NCBI GenBank assembly: GCA_964568355.1
Contig: CAZMRK010000114.1
Span: 1-50,563 of the forward strand
Reading direction: 5' to 3'
Length of the DNA: 50,563 nt
Source: JAJPJX01 sp964568355
Lineage (GTDB): Bacteria > Acidobacteriota > Terriglobia > Bryobacterales > Bryobacteraceae
Position 1 is the first letter of the stretch. The number at the start of each line of letters is the position of its first letter. The notes under the pieces were generated by a model. That model had not been told where the DNA came from, made no database searches, and saw nothing but the letters and a program-made list of their open reading frames with translations. Of the stretch, positions 34,531 to 43,661 are shown in pieces. Both the position numbers and the translations under genes were made by a program.

Positions 34531-36204
34531 ATGTCAACGAATGCGAGTGTCATCGAACCCGTCCGGAGCCAGGCGCAGCCGTGGACGGAGACCCTGCACG
34601 AGTGGGTCACCACGGTGGATCACAAGCGGCTCGGCATCCTATACATTCTTTACGCCCTGTCTTACCTCGTAATCGCCGGTGCGGAAGCGTTAGTCATTCG
34701 CGTCCAGTTGATGCAAGCGCACAACAATTTTGTTTCGCCGCAGGCCTTCAATCAACTGTTCACGATGCACGGAACCACGATGATCTTCTTCGTGGCAATG
34801 CCCGTACTGTTCGGGTTTGCGAATTACCTGGTTCCGTTGATGATCGGCGCGCGCGATATGGCGTTTCCGCGATTGAATGCATTCAGCTTCTGGTTGACTG
34901 CGTTCGGTGGGTTCCTATTGTATTTCAGTTATGTTGGCGGCAACGGACTGTACGGCGCCGGAAATGCGCCGGACGTGGGCTGGTGGGCATACGCGCCGCT
35001 GCCCGCGAAGGCGTTCTCCCCGGGCCACAGCTCCGACTATTGGACAATCGCGCTGCTCGTCTCCGGATTCGGCAGCATCGGTACAGCGATCAATATCATC
35101 GCCACAATTTTGTGCATGCGGTGCCCCGGAATGCATCTGGGCCGCATGCCTCTGCTGGTCTGGCTCAACCTGGTGATGTCCGGCATGGTTCTGATTGCGG
35201 TAACTCCGCTGTCGGCGGCACAGTTGATGCTGCTGGTCGATCGCTACCTGGGCGGCCACTTTTTCGATACGCAGGCAGGCGGCTCCGCGACCCTTTGGAT
35301 GCACTTCTTCTGGATTTTTGGGCATCCCGAAGTCTACATCTTGATTCTGCCAACGTTCGCGTTCGTATCCGAGATCGTGCCGGTTTTCTCCCGCAAGCCG
35401 ATCTTCGGATACCCCGTCATGGTCGGCGCCACAGTTTTCATCGGGTTCGTAAGCATGAGCGTGTGGGCCCACCATATGTTCACTGTTGGCATGAACTCAT
35501 ACGCGAACAGCTTTTTCACCATCACGTCGATGGCCGTGGGCATCCCGACCGGAATCAAGATCTTCAACTGGCTTGGCACGATCTGGGGCGGAAGGATTCA
35601 ATTTACAACGCCGATGCTATTCTGCGTCGGATTCTTGTTTCAGTTCCTGATCGCGGGGCTCACCGGAATCATGCTCGCTTCGGCGCCTTTCGATTGGCAA
35701 CTCGGCAACTCGTATTTCGTTGTGGCGCATTTTCATTATGTGATTGTCGGTGGAATTCTGTTTGCTCTGTTCGCCGCTTTCTATTACTGGTACCCGAAAT
35801 TCACCGGGCGCCTGATGAGCGAGCGAATCGGCAAGCTCCACTTCTGGCTCTTCCTCATCGGATTTCACCTGACATTCGACGTAATGCACATCCCCGGCAT
35901 TTTGGGCATGCCCCGCCGCATTTACACCTATGAACCCGGTCGAGGATGGGACACGTTGAACCTGATCGTCACACTTGGGGCGTTTATTCAGGCCATCGCG
36001 ATTCTCGTGTTTGTCTACAACCTCGTCGTGTCTTTCTGGAACGGGGCTACGGCCGGAAACGACCCGTGGGATGCATGGACTCTCGAATGGTCGGTGAGTT
36101 CCCCGCCTCCTGCTTACAACTTCGCTACGATTCCGGCCGTCGCCAGCCGACGGCCCTTGTGGGACCTCAAGCATCCGGACGATCCGGACAGCCGATACGA
36201 ATGA
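34531..36204 (+). CDS. ctaD: cytochrome c oxidase subunit I
   Basis: 557 residues with 12 or more helices, the catalytic heme-copper subunit. Key ligands are visible: low-spin heme histidine in LFTMHGTTMIF, CuB histidine and cross-linked tyrosine in WIFGHPEVYILILPTF, paired CuB histidines in VWAHHMFTVG, and the heme histidines in VVAHFHYVIVGG. The GHPEVY glutamate marks an A1-type oxidase with a D-channel. It follows ctaC by 12 bases and pumps protons while reducing oxygen to water at the inner membrane. Confidence 0.97.
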   Translation: MSTNASVIEPVRSQAQPWTETLHEWVTTVDHKRLGILYILYALSYLVIAGAEALVIRVQLMQAHNNFVSPQAFNQLFTMHGTTMIFFVAMPVLFGFANYLVPLMIGARDMAFPRLNAFSFWLTAFGGFLLYFSYVGGNGLYGAGNAPDVGWWAYAPLPAKAFSPGHSSDYWTIALLVSGFGSIGTAINIIATILCMRCPGMHLGRMPLLVWLNLVMSGMVLIAVTPLSAAQLMLLVDRYLGGHFFDTQAGGSATLWMHFFWIFGHPEVYILILPTFAFVSEIVPVFSRKPIFGYPVMVGATVFIGFVSMSVWAHHMFTVGMNSYANSFFTITSMAVGIPTGIKIFNWLGTIWGGRIQFTTPMLFCVGFLFQFLIAGLTGIMLASAPFDWQLGNSYFVVAHFHYVIVGGILFALFAAFYYWYPKFTGRLMSERIGKLHFWLFLIGFHLTFDVMHIPGILGMPRRIYTYEPGRGWDTLNLIVTLGAFIQAIAILVFVYNLVVSFWNGATAGNDPWDAWTLEWSVSSPPPAYNFATIPAVASRRPLWDLKHPDDPDSRYE

Positions 36205-36217
36205 GGCACTTGCCCGA

Positions 36218-36814
36218 ATGAGCACCACTACAATTCCAATCACTCAGGCCCCTCGATCCTGGATTCTTCCCGATCGCGGCAAGGTCGCGATAGCCGCGCT
36301 CATCATTGCAGAGTCCGCCATCTTTACGATCTTCGTCGTCGCGTATCTCTTCTATGTAGGCAAGAGCCTCACCGGACCCACGCCGCGCCAGGTCCTCGAA
36401 GCGCCCGTGTTCTACACCGTCTGTCTCTTGTCCAGCAGCGTAACTTTGCATTTGGCCGCCCAATCCCTGGAGCGCGGCAGACAGAGAGCCTTCTTGGGAC
36501 TGTGGTCGTTGACCGCCCTTCTCGGCGGCCTGTTTTTGTTCGGTACAGCGCTCGAATGGCGCCGGCTCATTTACGAACACGGCCTGACGATCTCGACGAA
36601 CTTGTTTGGAACGACGTATTACTCGCTCGTTGGTCTCCACGCGTTCCACGTCACTGCCGGACTGATCATGCTCATCATCGTCCTGTTCCTCGGAATGGCT
36701 GGCCGCCTGGATCAGGATCAATCGGGTCGTATCGGCGTACTAGCCATGTACTGGCATTTCGTCGACGCGGTCTGGGTTGTCGTCTTCACCGTGGTTTATA
36801 TCGTCGGACGCTGA
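36218..36814 (+). CDS. ctaE: cytochrome c oxidase subunit III
   Basis: 198 residues with five helices, the shorter form of subunit III found in many bacteria. Typical stretches are ALIIAESAIFTIFVVAYLFY, YYSLVGLHAFHVTAGLIMLI and YWHFVDAVWVVVFTVVYIVG at the end. It stabilises the oxidase and supports proton uptake. It begins 13 bases after ctaD. Confidence 0.94.
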   Translation: MSTTTIPITQAPRSWILPDRGKVAIAALIIAESAIFTIFVVAYLFYVGKSLTGPTPRQVLEAPVFYTVCLLSSSVTLHLAAQSLERGRQRAFLGLWSLTALLGGLFLFGTALEWRRLIYEHGLTISTNLFGTTYYSLVGLHAFHVTAGLIMLIIVLFLGMAGRLDQDQSGRIGVLAMYWHFVDAVWVVVFTVVYIVGR

Positions 36815-36823
36815 GAGGGACAT

Positions 36824-37693
36824 ATGGCAACCGTACAATCCACAGCAATCGACCAGATGCCGCAGCCACCAGCACAAATCGCGGCACCCGCATCGACCAT
36901 GTGGCCTCTCGTTCTGGCTTTTGGACTCACGCTGATTTTTGCCGGCCTGCTCACGAGCGTATCGGTGGGCGTGCTCGGCGCGGCTTTGACTCTGGCAAGT
37001 TCCGTGGGCTGGTTCCGGGAGGTTCTCCCGCGCGGGCACGAAGTAGAAGTGCCCGTTATTCCGGACGGTTCTGTAGCGGTCACGAATCGGCCCGTGGTCG
37101 ACCGGTTGCCCGTTGCACCCGATCAACTACGCGCCTGGTTGCCCCTGTTTACGCATCCCATTTCGGCTGGTCTGCGGGGCGGATTGGCAGGCGGCGTAGC
37201 GATGGCGCTGCTGGCATGCGCATACGGTGTCCTCAGAGCCGGGAGCATCTGGTATCCGATCAACCTTCTCGCCGCATCCATCTATGCGCAGTCGGTGAAG
37301 TTCGGCGCCACGGAGTTAACCGCCTTTCACTGGGATAGCTTCGCCATCGCCCTGGGACTCCACGCGCTCGTTTCCACCAGCGTCGGGCTGCTCTATGGAG
37401 CGATGCTCCCGATGTTCGCAAACAGGCCCGTCCTCCTTGGGGGACTGGTCGGACCTGCGCTGTGGTCGGGGCTTTTGTATTCCATGCTCTCCCTTTTGAA
37501 CCCCACGCTGGAGAACCACATCGACTGGCTCTGGTTCGTCGCCTCACAAGTGGCTTTTGGCGTGGTCGCCGGGTTAGTGGTATTGCGGCGTCCGCAAGTG
37601 CCGACGGGCGAGAACGTATCTTTCGCCATACGCGCAGGAGTAGAGGCTTCCGGGATCACCCGACCCTCCGCGTCAGGAGAGGAGCGGCAGTGA
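36824..37693 (+). CDS. membrane protein of unknown function in the cytochrome oxidase operon
   Basis: 289 residues. An N-terminal pair of helices (WPLVLAFGLTLIFAGLLTS, VGVLGAALTLASSVGWF) resembles a small oxidase subunit IV-like unit; the rest has five or six helices (GLRGGLAGGVAMALLACAYGV, LHALVSTSVGLLYGAMLPMF, PALWSGLLYSMLSLLNP). No cofactor motif is visible. It lies 9 bases after ctaE and its stop overlaps the start of the cytochrome c gene, so it should belong to the same complex or its assembly. I do not recognise a named family for the C-terminal part. Confidence 0.8.
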   Translation: MATVQSTAIDQMPQPPAQIAAPASTMWPLVLAFGLTLIFAGLLTSVSVGVLGAALTLASSVGWFREVLPRGHEVEVPVIPDGSVAVTNRPVVDRLPVAPDQLRAWLPLFTHPISAGLRGGLAGGVAMALLACAYGVLRAGSIWYPINLLAASIYAQSVKFGATELTAFHWDSFAIALGLHALVSTSVGLLYGAMLPMFANRPVLLGGLVGPALWSGLLYSMLSLLNPTLENHIDWLWFVASQVAFGVVAGLVVLRRPQVPTGENVSFAIRAGVEASGITRPSASGEERQ

Positions 37694-38418
37694 CTACATT
37701 GCGTTCAGCCTGTCCGTTCCTGACATTCACGGCGTTGCTGCTCTCCGCGTGCGGAACACCGCACGGCCAGCCACAGAATGGCTCGGAGAATCTTACTCCC
37801 AACGAGGTTCTGGAGTTCGGCGCGCTGTTTTCGGAGAATTGCGCCGGCTGTCACGGCGAAAACGGCCATGGCGGCGCGGCAATTGCCCTCGCCAATCCGG
37901 TCTACCTCACCCTCGCCGACGATCGCACGATTCGCGGCGTCATCGCCAACGGTGTGCGTGGAACCGCGATGCCTGCGTTTGCCGTAAGAGCCGGCGGACT
38001 GCTTACCGACAAACAGATTGAGGTGATCGCACAGCAGATCCGGTCACGATGGGCCAGGCCCGGAATTCTCGATGGCGCCAATCCGCCTGGGTACGCGGCA
38101 AAATCGGCCGGTGATCCCCAGCGCGGCCTGGCCGTGTACAAAACCTATTGCGAATCGTGTCACCGCCCCGATGGCCGCGGCGGTCCCAAAGGCAGCGCCA
38201 TCACCAACGACTCCTTTTTGGCGCTGGTCAGCGACCAGGGACTGCGGACGGCCGTCATCGCCGGCCGCCCGGAGTTCGGCGCACCGGACTGGCGCGGAAA
38301 TGTTCGCGGTAAACCCATGTCGGACCGGGACGTCACAGATGTAGTCGCGTGGCTGGCTTCCCATCGCGTCGACGTTCCGGGCCAACCATATTCCGCCGCT
38401 AATTCGCCGCGGCGCTAG
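37690..38418 (+). CDS. diheme cytochrome c lipoprotein
   Basis: 242 residues. The GTG start overlaps the previous stop (37690-37693) and has AGGAGAGGA upstream. The signal peptide ends in lipobox LSAC (C21). Two cytochrome c domains follow, with C51-x2-C54-H55 and C154-x2-C157-H158, each with a later methionine ligand (TAMPAF and GKPMSD). It is probably anchored on the periplasmic face and carries electrons between the Rieske/cytochrome b complex and the caa3 oxidase encoded in the same operon. Confidence 0.9.
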   Translation: MTTLRSACPFLTFTALLLSACGTPHGQPQNGSENLTPNEVLEFGALFSENCAGCHGENGHGGAAIALANPVYLTLADDRTIRGVIANGVRGTAMPAFAVRAGGLLTDKQIEVIAQQIRSRWARPGILDGANPPGYAAKSAGDPQRGLAVYKTYCESCHRPDGRGGPKGSAITNDSFLALVSDQGLRTAVIAGRPEFGAPDWRGNVRGKPMSDRDVTDVVAWLASHRVDVPGQPYSAANSPRR

Positions 38419-38426
38419 GAATTTGC

Positions 38427-38972
38427 ATGATGCCAGACGATACAAAACTCTCCCGGCGCGGGCTGTTCATGAAGCTGGGTATACTCTTGAACGGCTGTGT
38501 CGCCGCCGCCCTTGCCGTTCCCATCGTCCGATTTCTGCTGTCCGCGGTTACACGCGGAGGCAACAACGGCTACCTCGACTGGGTATCGCTCGGCTCAGTC
38601 AATCAATTTCCAGAAGGCGAGACCCGGCTAGCCACATACCGCAGTCCACTGGTGATGCCCACAGACGGCAAGACGGTGGACGCGGCATGCTGGGTCCGGC
38701 GCATCGAAGGCGAGCGATTCCAGGTCTTCGCTGTCAACTGCGCACATCTGGGTTGTCCCGTCCGCTGGTTTCCGCAATCCGGTCTGTTCATGTGCCCGTG
38801 TCATGGCGGAGCATACTACCGTGATGGCTCGCGCGCATCGGGCCCGCCCGAGCGCGGTCTGTTCGAATATCCATACAAAGTGAAAAATGGTTTGATCGCC
38901 ATTCAGGCCGGCGAAATGCCCACTCCTGGACCGGGTGCGGCACTCCTTCACAAGGAGTCTCCATGCGCCTGA
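38427..38972 (+). CDS. qcrA: Rieske iron-sulfur protein
   Basis: 181 residues. A Tat-like N-terminus (KLSRRGLFMKLG) and a membrane helix (about 18-40) precede the Rieske domain. Ligands of the [2Fe-2S] cluster are C105 and H107 in NCAHLGC and C123 and H126 in CPCHGG, with the disulfide cysteines C110 and C125. It takes electrons from quinol in a bc-type complex with the next gene, whose start lies 10 bases inside this one. Confidence 0.94.
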   Translation: MMPDDTKLSRRGLFMKLGILLNGCVAAALAVPIVRFLLSAVTRGGNNGYLDWVSLGSVNQFPEGETRLATYRSPLVMPTDGKTVDAACWVRRIEGERFQVFAVNCAHLGCPVRWFPQSGLFMCPCHGGAYYRDGSRASGPPERGLFEYPYKVKNGLIAIQAGEMPTPGPGAALLHKESPCA

Positions 38973-40420
38973 TCTCCAGAATCGGAAAATGGCTCGAACA
39001 GCGCCTACAACTCGCCGCGCCCATCCGCGAGATGTCGGAACACCGCGTGCCGCGCAACACTGCGAGCTGGTGGTACGTGTTCGGCAGCGCCGCGCTGGTC
39101 GTGTTCTGCCTGCAGATCGCCACCGGAATCCTGTTGGCTTTGACCTATGTGCCCTCGGCCGGAGAAGCCTGGAACAGCCTCCAGGCCCTGAATCACGACA
39201 TCACGCTCGGGTGGTTCATCCGCGCGCTGCACGGATGGGGCTCCAACTTCATGGTGGCGATTGTCCTGATCCACATGATGCAGGTATTTCTGTTCGGTGC
39301 TTACAAATTTCCTCGCGAACTTACTTGGATCGTCGGCGTATTTCTTTTGCTGATGACCCTGGGGATGGCTTTCAGCGGGCAGGTGCTGCGATTCGATCAG
39401 GATGCGTATTGGGGACTCGGCATCGGCGCCTCGATCGCCAGCCGCGTTCCCATCGCCGGCCCCGTAATCGTGAAGCTGCTGTTAGGGGGACCAATTATCG
39501 CCGGTGCGACGCTCTCCCGTTTCTTCGTCGTACACGTCTTCGTGATCCCAGGTTTGCTCATCGCTTTTGTGTGCCTCCACGTGCTGATGGTGTTGAAGCT
39601 CGGAATCAACGAATGGCCGATGCCCGGGCGTATCGTCAAGCGTGCAACCTATCTGAACGAGTATCGCAAACTGACCGAGAACGAGGGCGCCCCTTTCGTG
39701 CCATATGCCATCTGGAAAGACATTTTCTTCGCGGCCTTCATTCTTTTAGCGGTGGCGGCCTGCGCGGTCTGGTTCGGTCCGTTTGGCCCATCCGGCAGGC
39801 CGGATCCGACGATTATCCAAACCGTACCGAAACCCGACTACTTCTTCCTATGGCTGTACGCCTTGCTCTCGCTGCTCCCGCCATCGCTCGAAACACCGGC
39901 ACTACTCATCGGTCCGGTCCTGGTCATCCTTGGATTACTTCTGCTTCCCTTCCTCTCTGGCGAAGGTGAAAAGAGCTGGAAGCGGCGCCCGATCGCGGTG
40001 TTGACCGTGATGTTGATTGCCGTCACTCTCGGGACCTTTACGCATCTCGCCGGGTATGCGCCCTGGAGTCCGCGGATGAACGCCTGGAGCGGCGCTCCGG
40101 TGCCGGCTCAATTCCTGCACGCCAGGACGGCCCTGGAGAGACAAGGCGCGCTCGTCTTTCAGGTCAAACAGTGCCGCAACTGCCATTCCCTCGGCGAGAG
40201 TGGCGGCCAGCGCGGTCCAGCACTCGACAGTGTCGCACTGCGGCTGACGCAGGACCAACTCATCCGCCAGGTGATTCAAGGCGGTGGCAATATGCCGGCG
40301 TACGGCAAAAATCTAAGTCCGGCGGAGACGACGGCGCTCGTTGCGTTTCTCGAAACGCTGCACCCGCCGGGACAGGCGCCCGCGCGTGACGCTTCACGCG
40401 ATTTCACCGAGAGGCAATAG
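38963..40420 (+). CDS. qcrB: cytochrome b fused to a C-terminal cytochrome c domain
   Basis: 485 residues. The N-terminal cytochrome b domain has four helices with heme histidines in ALHGWGSNFMVAIVLIHMMQ and FFVVHVFVIPGLLIAFVCLH. A C-terminal cytochrome b part has about three or four helices; the Qo-site motif usually written PEWY reads PDYF (KPDYFFLWLYALL). A cytochrome c domain follows, with C404-R-N-C-H408 and methionine in NMPAYG. The fusion lets quinol electrons pass to an attached heme c. It overlaps the Rieske gene by 10 bases. Together with the diheme protein these form an unusual bc complex feeding the caa3 oxidase. Confidence 0.93.
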   Translation: MRLISRIGKWLEQRLQLAAPIREMSEHRVPRNTASWWYVFGSAALVVFCLQIATGILLALTYVPSAGEAWNSLQALNHDITLGWFIRALHGWGSNFMVAIVLIHMMQVFLFGAYKFPRELTWIVGVFLLLMTLGMAFSGQVLRFDQDAYWGLGIGASIASRVPIAGPVIVKLLLGGPIIAGATLSRFFVVHVFVIPGLLIAFVCLHVLMVLKLGINEWPMPGRIVKRATYLNEYRKLTENEGAPFVPYAIWKDIFFAAFILLAVAACAVWFGPFGPSGRPDPTIIQTVPKPDYFFLWLYALLSLLPPSLETPALLIGPVLVILGLLLLPFLSGEGEKSWKRRPIAVLTVMLIAVTLGTFTHLAGYAPWSPRMNAWSGAPVPAQFLHARTALERQGALVFQVKQCRNCHSLGESGGQRGPALDSVALRLTQDQLIRQVIQGGGNMPAYGKNLSPAETTALVAFLETLHPPGQAPARDASRDFTERQ

Positions 40421-40429
40421 AGGCGTTCG

Positions 40430-41170
40430 ATGGCGCCCTTCACCCTGACACTCGCTATTGCGTTCGCGGGGGGAGCGTACCTTCACGGCTGGTTTCGCCG
40501 CCGTTCGATTCCAGCATGGCGGGCTGGCAACTTCTTCCTCGGCCTGTTTACGACGTGGGTAGCGATGGTCTCGCCGCTCGCTTCCCTGGATAGCCACATG
40601 CTGACGGCGCACATGATTCAACACCTGCTGCTCATGACCATCGCTCCGCCCCTGATCTGGCTGGGCGAGCCGCTGATGGCAGTGCCGGCGGCGAGATGGC
40701 CATTTCCCAGCCGCCTCGGCAGACTGCTCGGACACCCCGTCTTTTGCTGGCTCGCGGCTTCGGCGGCATTGGTCGCATGGCACGTGCCGGCGATATTCCG
40801 GCTGGGCATGGAATCGCCGGCGGGGCATTTCATGGAACATGCTTCCTTCCTCACAGCCGGCCTCCTGTTCTGGTGGCCCGTCATTCAGCCCTGGCCGTCG
40901 GTCGCACTATGGCCGCGGTGGTCCATGCTGCTGTATCTTTTCCTCGCCACCCTGCCATGCGACGTTCTCTCCGGATTACTCGTCTTTTCGGATAGAGTCG
41001 CGTACCCCATGTATCTCTGTACACCCGAAAGCGGCGGCCTCTCTGCTCTCGAAGACCAACAATGCGCTGCCGCACTGATGTGGACCTGCGTTACGGTTGT
41101 CTTCCTGGTGGCTGGAACCGTTCTTTCGATGCAAATGCTATCGCCGCGAAAGGAGGTCATTTCGGCATGA
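40430..41170 (+). CDS. ctaG: cytochrome c oxidase assembly protein of the caa3 CtaG type
   Basis: 246 residues with about seven helices. Conserved segments of the caa3_CtaG family are present: SHMLTAHMIQHLLLMTIAPPL, where the HMxxH pattern may bind copper, ALVAWHVPAIFR, and MEHASFLTAGLLFWWP. This family is distinct from the periplasmic Cox11-type CtaG and is needed for caa3 oxidase in Bacillus. It is coupled to ctaB by an ATGA overlap (41167-41170). Confidence 0.9.
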   Translation: MAPFTLTLAIAFAGGAYLHGWFRRRSIPAWRAGNFFLGLFTTWVAMVSPLASLDSHMLTAHMIQHLLLMTIAPPLIWLGEPLMAVPAARWPFPSRLGRLLGHPVFCWLAASAALVAWHVPAIFRLGMESPAGHFMEHASFLTAGLLFWWPVIQPWPSVALWPRWSMLLYLFLATLPCDVLSGLLVFSDRVAYPMYLCTPESGGLSALEDQQCAAALMWTCVTVVFLVAGTVLSMQMLSPRKEVISA

Positions 41171-42045
41171 ATCGCACCACACAGCTTCTGGCCATGCGGG
41201 ACTACATGGAATTGACGAAGCCGCGAATCACATTGGTCATTCTGATCTGCGCCGCCGAGGGCTACCGGTTCGGCTGTGGCGCCGCGTTCCAATGGGCGAT
41301 TCTGGCTCACGTGCTCTTCGGCACGGCTTTGCTGGCGTCGGGAACCTCGGCCCTCAATCAATGGTACGAGGTGGACTCCGATGCGAAGATGCGCCGTACG
41401 TGCCGGCGCCCTCTCCCCGCGGGGAGGATCAAGCGAAGAAATGGGCTCGCTTTCGGCCTTTTGCTCTCGGCCGTCGGCTTCACCTCCCTATGGTACGGCA
41501 CGAACCTTCTGGCGGCTGCTCTTGGCCTCTTCACGCTGTTGAGTTACCTTCTGCTCTACACGCCGCTGAAGCAACGCACACAGGCATGCACTACGGTGGG
41601 CGCGATCCCAGGCGCGATGCCGCCCCTCATCGGCTACGCGGCTGCGGGTCATGGCATCGACACCAGCGCGCTGGCGCTGTTTCTCCTTCTTTTTTTCTGG
41701 CAATTTCCTCACTTCGACGCTATCGCCTGGATCTACCGGGATGACTATGCCCGCGGCGGCATCCGGATGCTGCCCGTCGTCGATCCGAATGGCGAGTCCA
41801 CCACCTGCCGCATTGTGGTCTGCTCCCTTCTGCTGATGCCAATAAGCCTGGCGCCGCTGTTCCTCGGAATGGCGGGCGCGCCGTACGCCGCGGTCGCCAT
41901 AGCTGCTGGACTTGGAGTGCTCTACTTCGGCGCGCGATTAGCGCGGGAGAGAACATTGGCCCGCGCACATACGCTACTCGTCGCAACGATCGTCTATCTG
42001 CCTGTATTGCTCGGCGTGATGGTGCTGGACCGGCGCGCTCTTTAA
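41167..42045 (+). CDS. ctaB: protoheme IX farnesyltransferase (heme O synthase)
   Basis: 292-residue UbiA-type prenyltransferase with nine helices that converts heme B to heme O, needed for heme A of the oxidase. The start is KPRITLVILICAAEGY-like; the catalytic aspartate motif is NQWYEVDSDAKMRRTCRRPL and the second is YRDDYARGGIRMLPVVD. It is the last gene of the respiratory operon and overlaps ctaG by four bases. No CtaA heme A synthase or SCO gene is in the window. Confidence 0.93.
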   Translation: MNRTTQLLAMRDYMELTKPRITLVILICAAEGYRFGCGAAFQWAILAHVLFGTALLASGTSALNQWYEVDSDAKMRRTCRRPLPAGRIKRRNGLAFGLLLSAVGFTSLWYGTNLLAAALGLFTLLSYLLLYTPLKQRTQACTTVGAIPGAMPPLIGYAAAGHGIDTSALALFLLLFFWQFPHFDAIAWIYRDDYARGGIRMLPVVDPNGESTTCRIVVCSLLLMPISLAPLFLGMAGAPYAAVAIAAGLGVLYFGARLARERTLARAHTLLVATIVYLPVLLGVMVLDRRAL

Positions 42046-42285
42046 ACGCGAAGACAGCCGGCCATCAGCAGAGCACGCCTCTCCGTATCTTTGGTGAGCT
42101 TCGGGTCCCGAAAAAAGGTAATAACCAGACACTGGCATCTCGCCGCGGAGTTGGAAAAACCAACAAAAGAACCCAGAAGCCGCTCTTCCTTTATGTAAGG
42201 CCGCAAGGTTACTGAGCCGATCGGTGAGGCGAATTCTCGCAATCACACTGACACGGCCCCCACTTGCGAGGCAGGCCCGAAACGT
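42046..42285. other. intergenic region between ctaB and ndh
   Basis: 240 bases. A small hairpin GTTGG-AAAAA-CCAAC lies near 42152-42166. A 66-codon minus-strand ORF (42042-42242) has some protein-like character but matches nothing I recognise. The ndh promoter should be here; I cannot place it with confidence. Confidence 0.4.
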
Positions 42286-43599
42286 ATGAGAGAGTCTATT
42301 CCTCGAATCGTGATCGTAGGAGGGGGCTTTGGCGGTTTAGCCGCAGCCAAGGCTGTGAAACACACTCCAGCAAGGGTGATTCTGATCGATCGCGCCAACC
42401 ATCACGTATTTCAGCCGCTGCTTTACCAGGTAGCAACTTCGATTTTGGCCCCCAGTCAGATTGCCTTTCCGATCCGGGGCATTCTCAGGAAACAGAAAAA
42501 CACGACCGTCGTCCTTGCCGAGGTCACACAAGTGGATAAGGACCAGAAGTGCGTCATTGTTAGTGACGCCGACCGGCAGGACGTGCCGATCGGCTATGAC
42601 TATTTGATCTTGGCCACCGGCGCCACTCATAGCTACTTCGGCCACGACGATTTTGAAACGTTCGCGCCAGGATTGAAGAGCCTTGCAGACGCCGTCGTCA
42701 CTCGCAACAAGATCCTACGAGCCTTCGAGCTTGCCGAGGCCGAAGAAGACCCGATTCACCATCGGGACCTGCTCACGTTCGTTCTCGTTGGCGGCGGTCC
42801 CACGGGTGTCGAAATGGCCGGCGCTCTGGCCGTCCTCGTGCGAACCACGCTGAAATCGGAATTTCGGAGGATCGATCCCGCATCCGCCAAGATTGTACTC
42901 ATCGATGCGGCGCCGCGAGTTCTCGGGGCTTTCTCTGCACCCCTATCTCGCGCCGCGAAAGAACGTCTCGAGAGCTTGGGCGTCGAGGTCCGGCTGGGAC
43001 AGCGTGTCGATCTGATCGATGCGGACGGCGTGGTGATCGCAGGTGAGCGCATCGCGAGCAAGACGGTGATCTGGACGGCCGGTGTCACGCCCTCCCCTGC
43101 GGGCAAGTGGCTGAATGTGGAGACAGACCGCGCCGGGAGGGTACGTGTCCAAAAAGACCTTACTGTGCCAGGACATGCAGAGATTTTTGTGGTTGGCGAT
43201 ACCGCAGCACTGGAGCAAGACGGCAAGCCTCTTCCCGGGGTAGCTCAAGTGGCCATGCAACAAGGATGTTACGCAGGACAACTCATTCACAGCCGCATCA
43301 CCGGCAGCAAGCAGCCGCCTCCATTTCGCTACTTCAACAAGGGCAGCATGGCCGTGGTGGGCAAAGGTTTTGCTGTGCTGCAAAGCGGCAAAATTCAAAC
43401 CAGCGGGTTCGTGGCATGGCTAACCTGGGCTTTGATTCACCTCCAGTTCCTCGCTACATCAGGCCTCCGCCTAAGCGTCTTTCTACAGTGGACCTGGTCT
43501 TATGTAACCGGCCAAAGAGGCTCCCGGCTCATCGTGGATCATCGCAGTTTCACGTCGGAGAGCAAGGCAGCAACCGAGACTGTCCGAGAAGCGCCCTGA
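42286..43599 (+). CDS. ndh: type II NADH dehydrogenase
   Basis: 437-residue single-subunit NADH:quinone oxidoreductase. The FAD Rossmann motif is VIVGGGFGGLAAA (9-21), the NADH-binding motif FVLVGGGPTGVEMAGALA, and the second FAD site EIFVVGDTAAL. The C-terminal amphipathic/hydrophobic segment (FVAWLTWALIHLQFLATSG) anchors it to the inner membrane. It feeds the quinone pool that the bc/caa3 operon upstream would oxidise, without pumping protons. A 29-residue relic of a similar gene lies at 15734-15820. The start has no strong Shine-Dalgarno. Confidence 0.94.
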   Translation: MRESIPRIVIVGGGFGGLAAAKAVKHTPARVILIDRANHHVFQPLLYQVATSILAPSQIAFPIRGILRKQKNTTVVLAEVTQVDKDQKCVIVSDADRQDVPIGYDYLILATGATHSYFGHDDFETFAPGLKSLADAVVTRNKILRAFELAEAEEDPIHHRDLLTFVLVGGGPTGVEMAGALAVLVRTTLKSEFRRIDPASAKIVLIDAAPRVLGAFSAPLSRAAKERLESLGVEVRLGQRVDLIDADGVVIAGERIASKTVIWTAGVTPSPAGKWLNVETDRAGRVRVQKDLTVPGHAEIFVVGDTAALEQDGKPLPGVAQVAMQQGCYAGQLIHSRITGSKQPPPFRYFNKGSMAVVGKGFAVLQSGKIQTSGFVAWLTWALIHLQFLATSGLRLSVFLQWTWSYVTGQRGSRLIVDHRSFTSESKAATETVREAP

Positions 43600-43661
43600 A
43601 CCCTATACCGCAGGATACGGCGAATGAATCAGACCTTCAGAAAGGGAACAATCGTGCGAAT

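Noticed and set aside
42042..42242. Minus-strand 66-codon ORF between ctaB and ndh
   Set aside because: Somewhat protein-like composition but no ribosome site and no family I can name; could be a relic, not listed as a gene.
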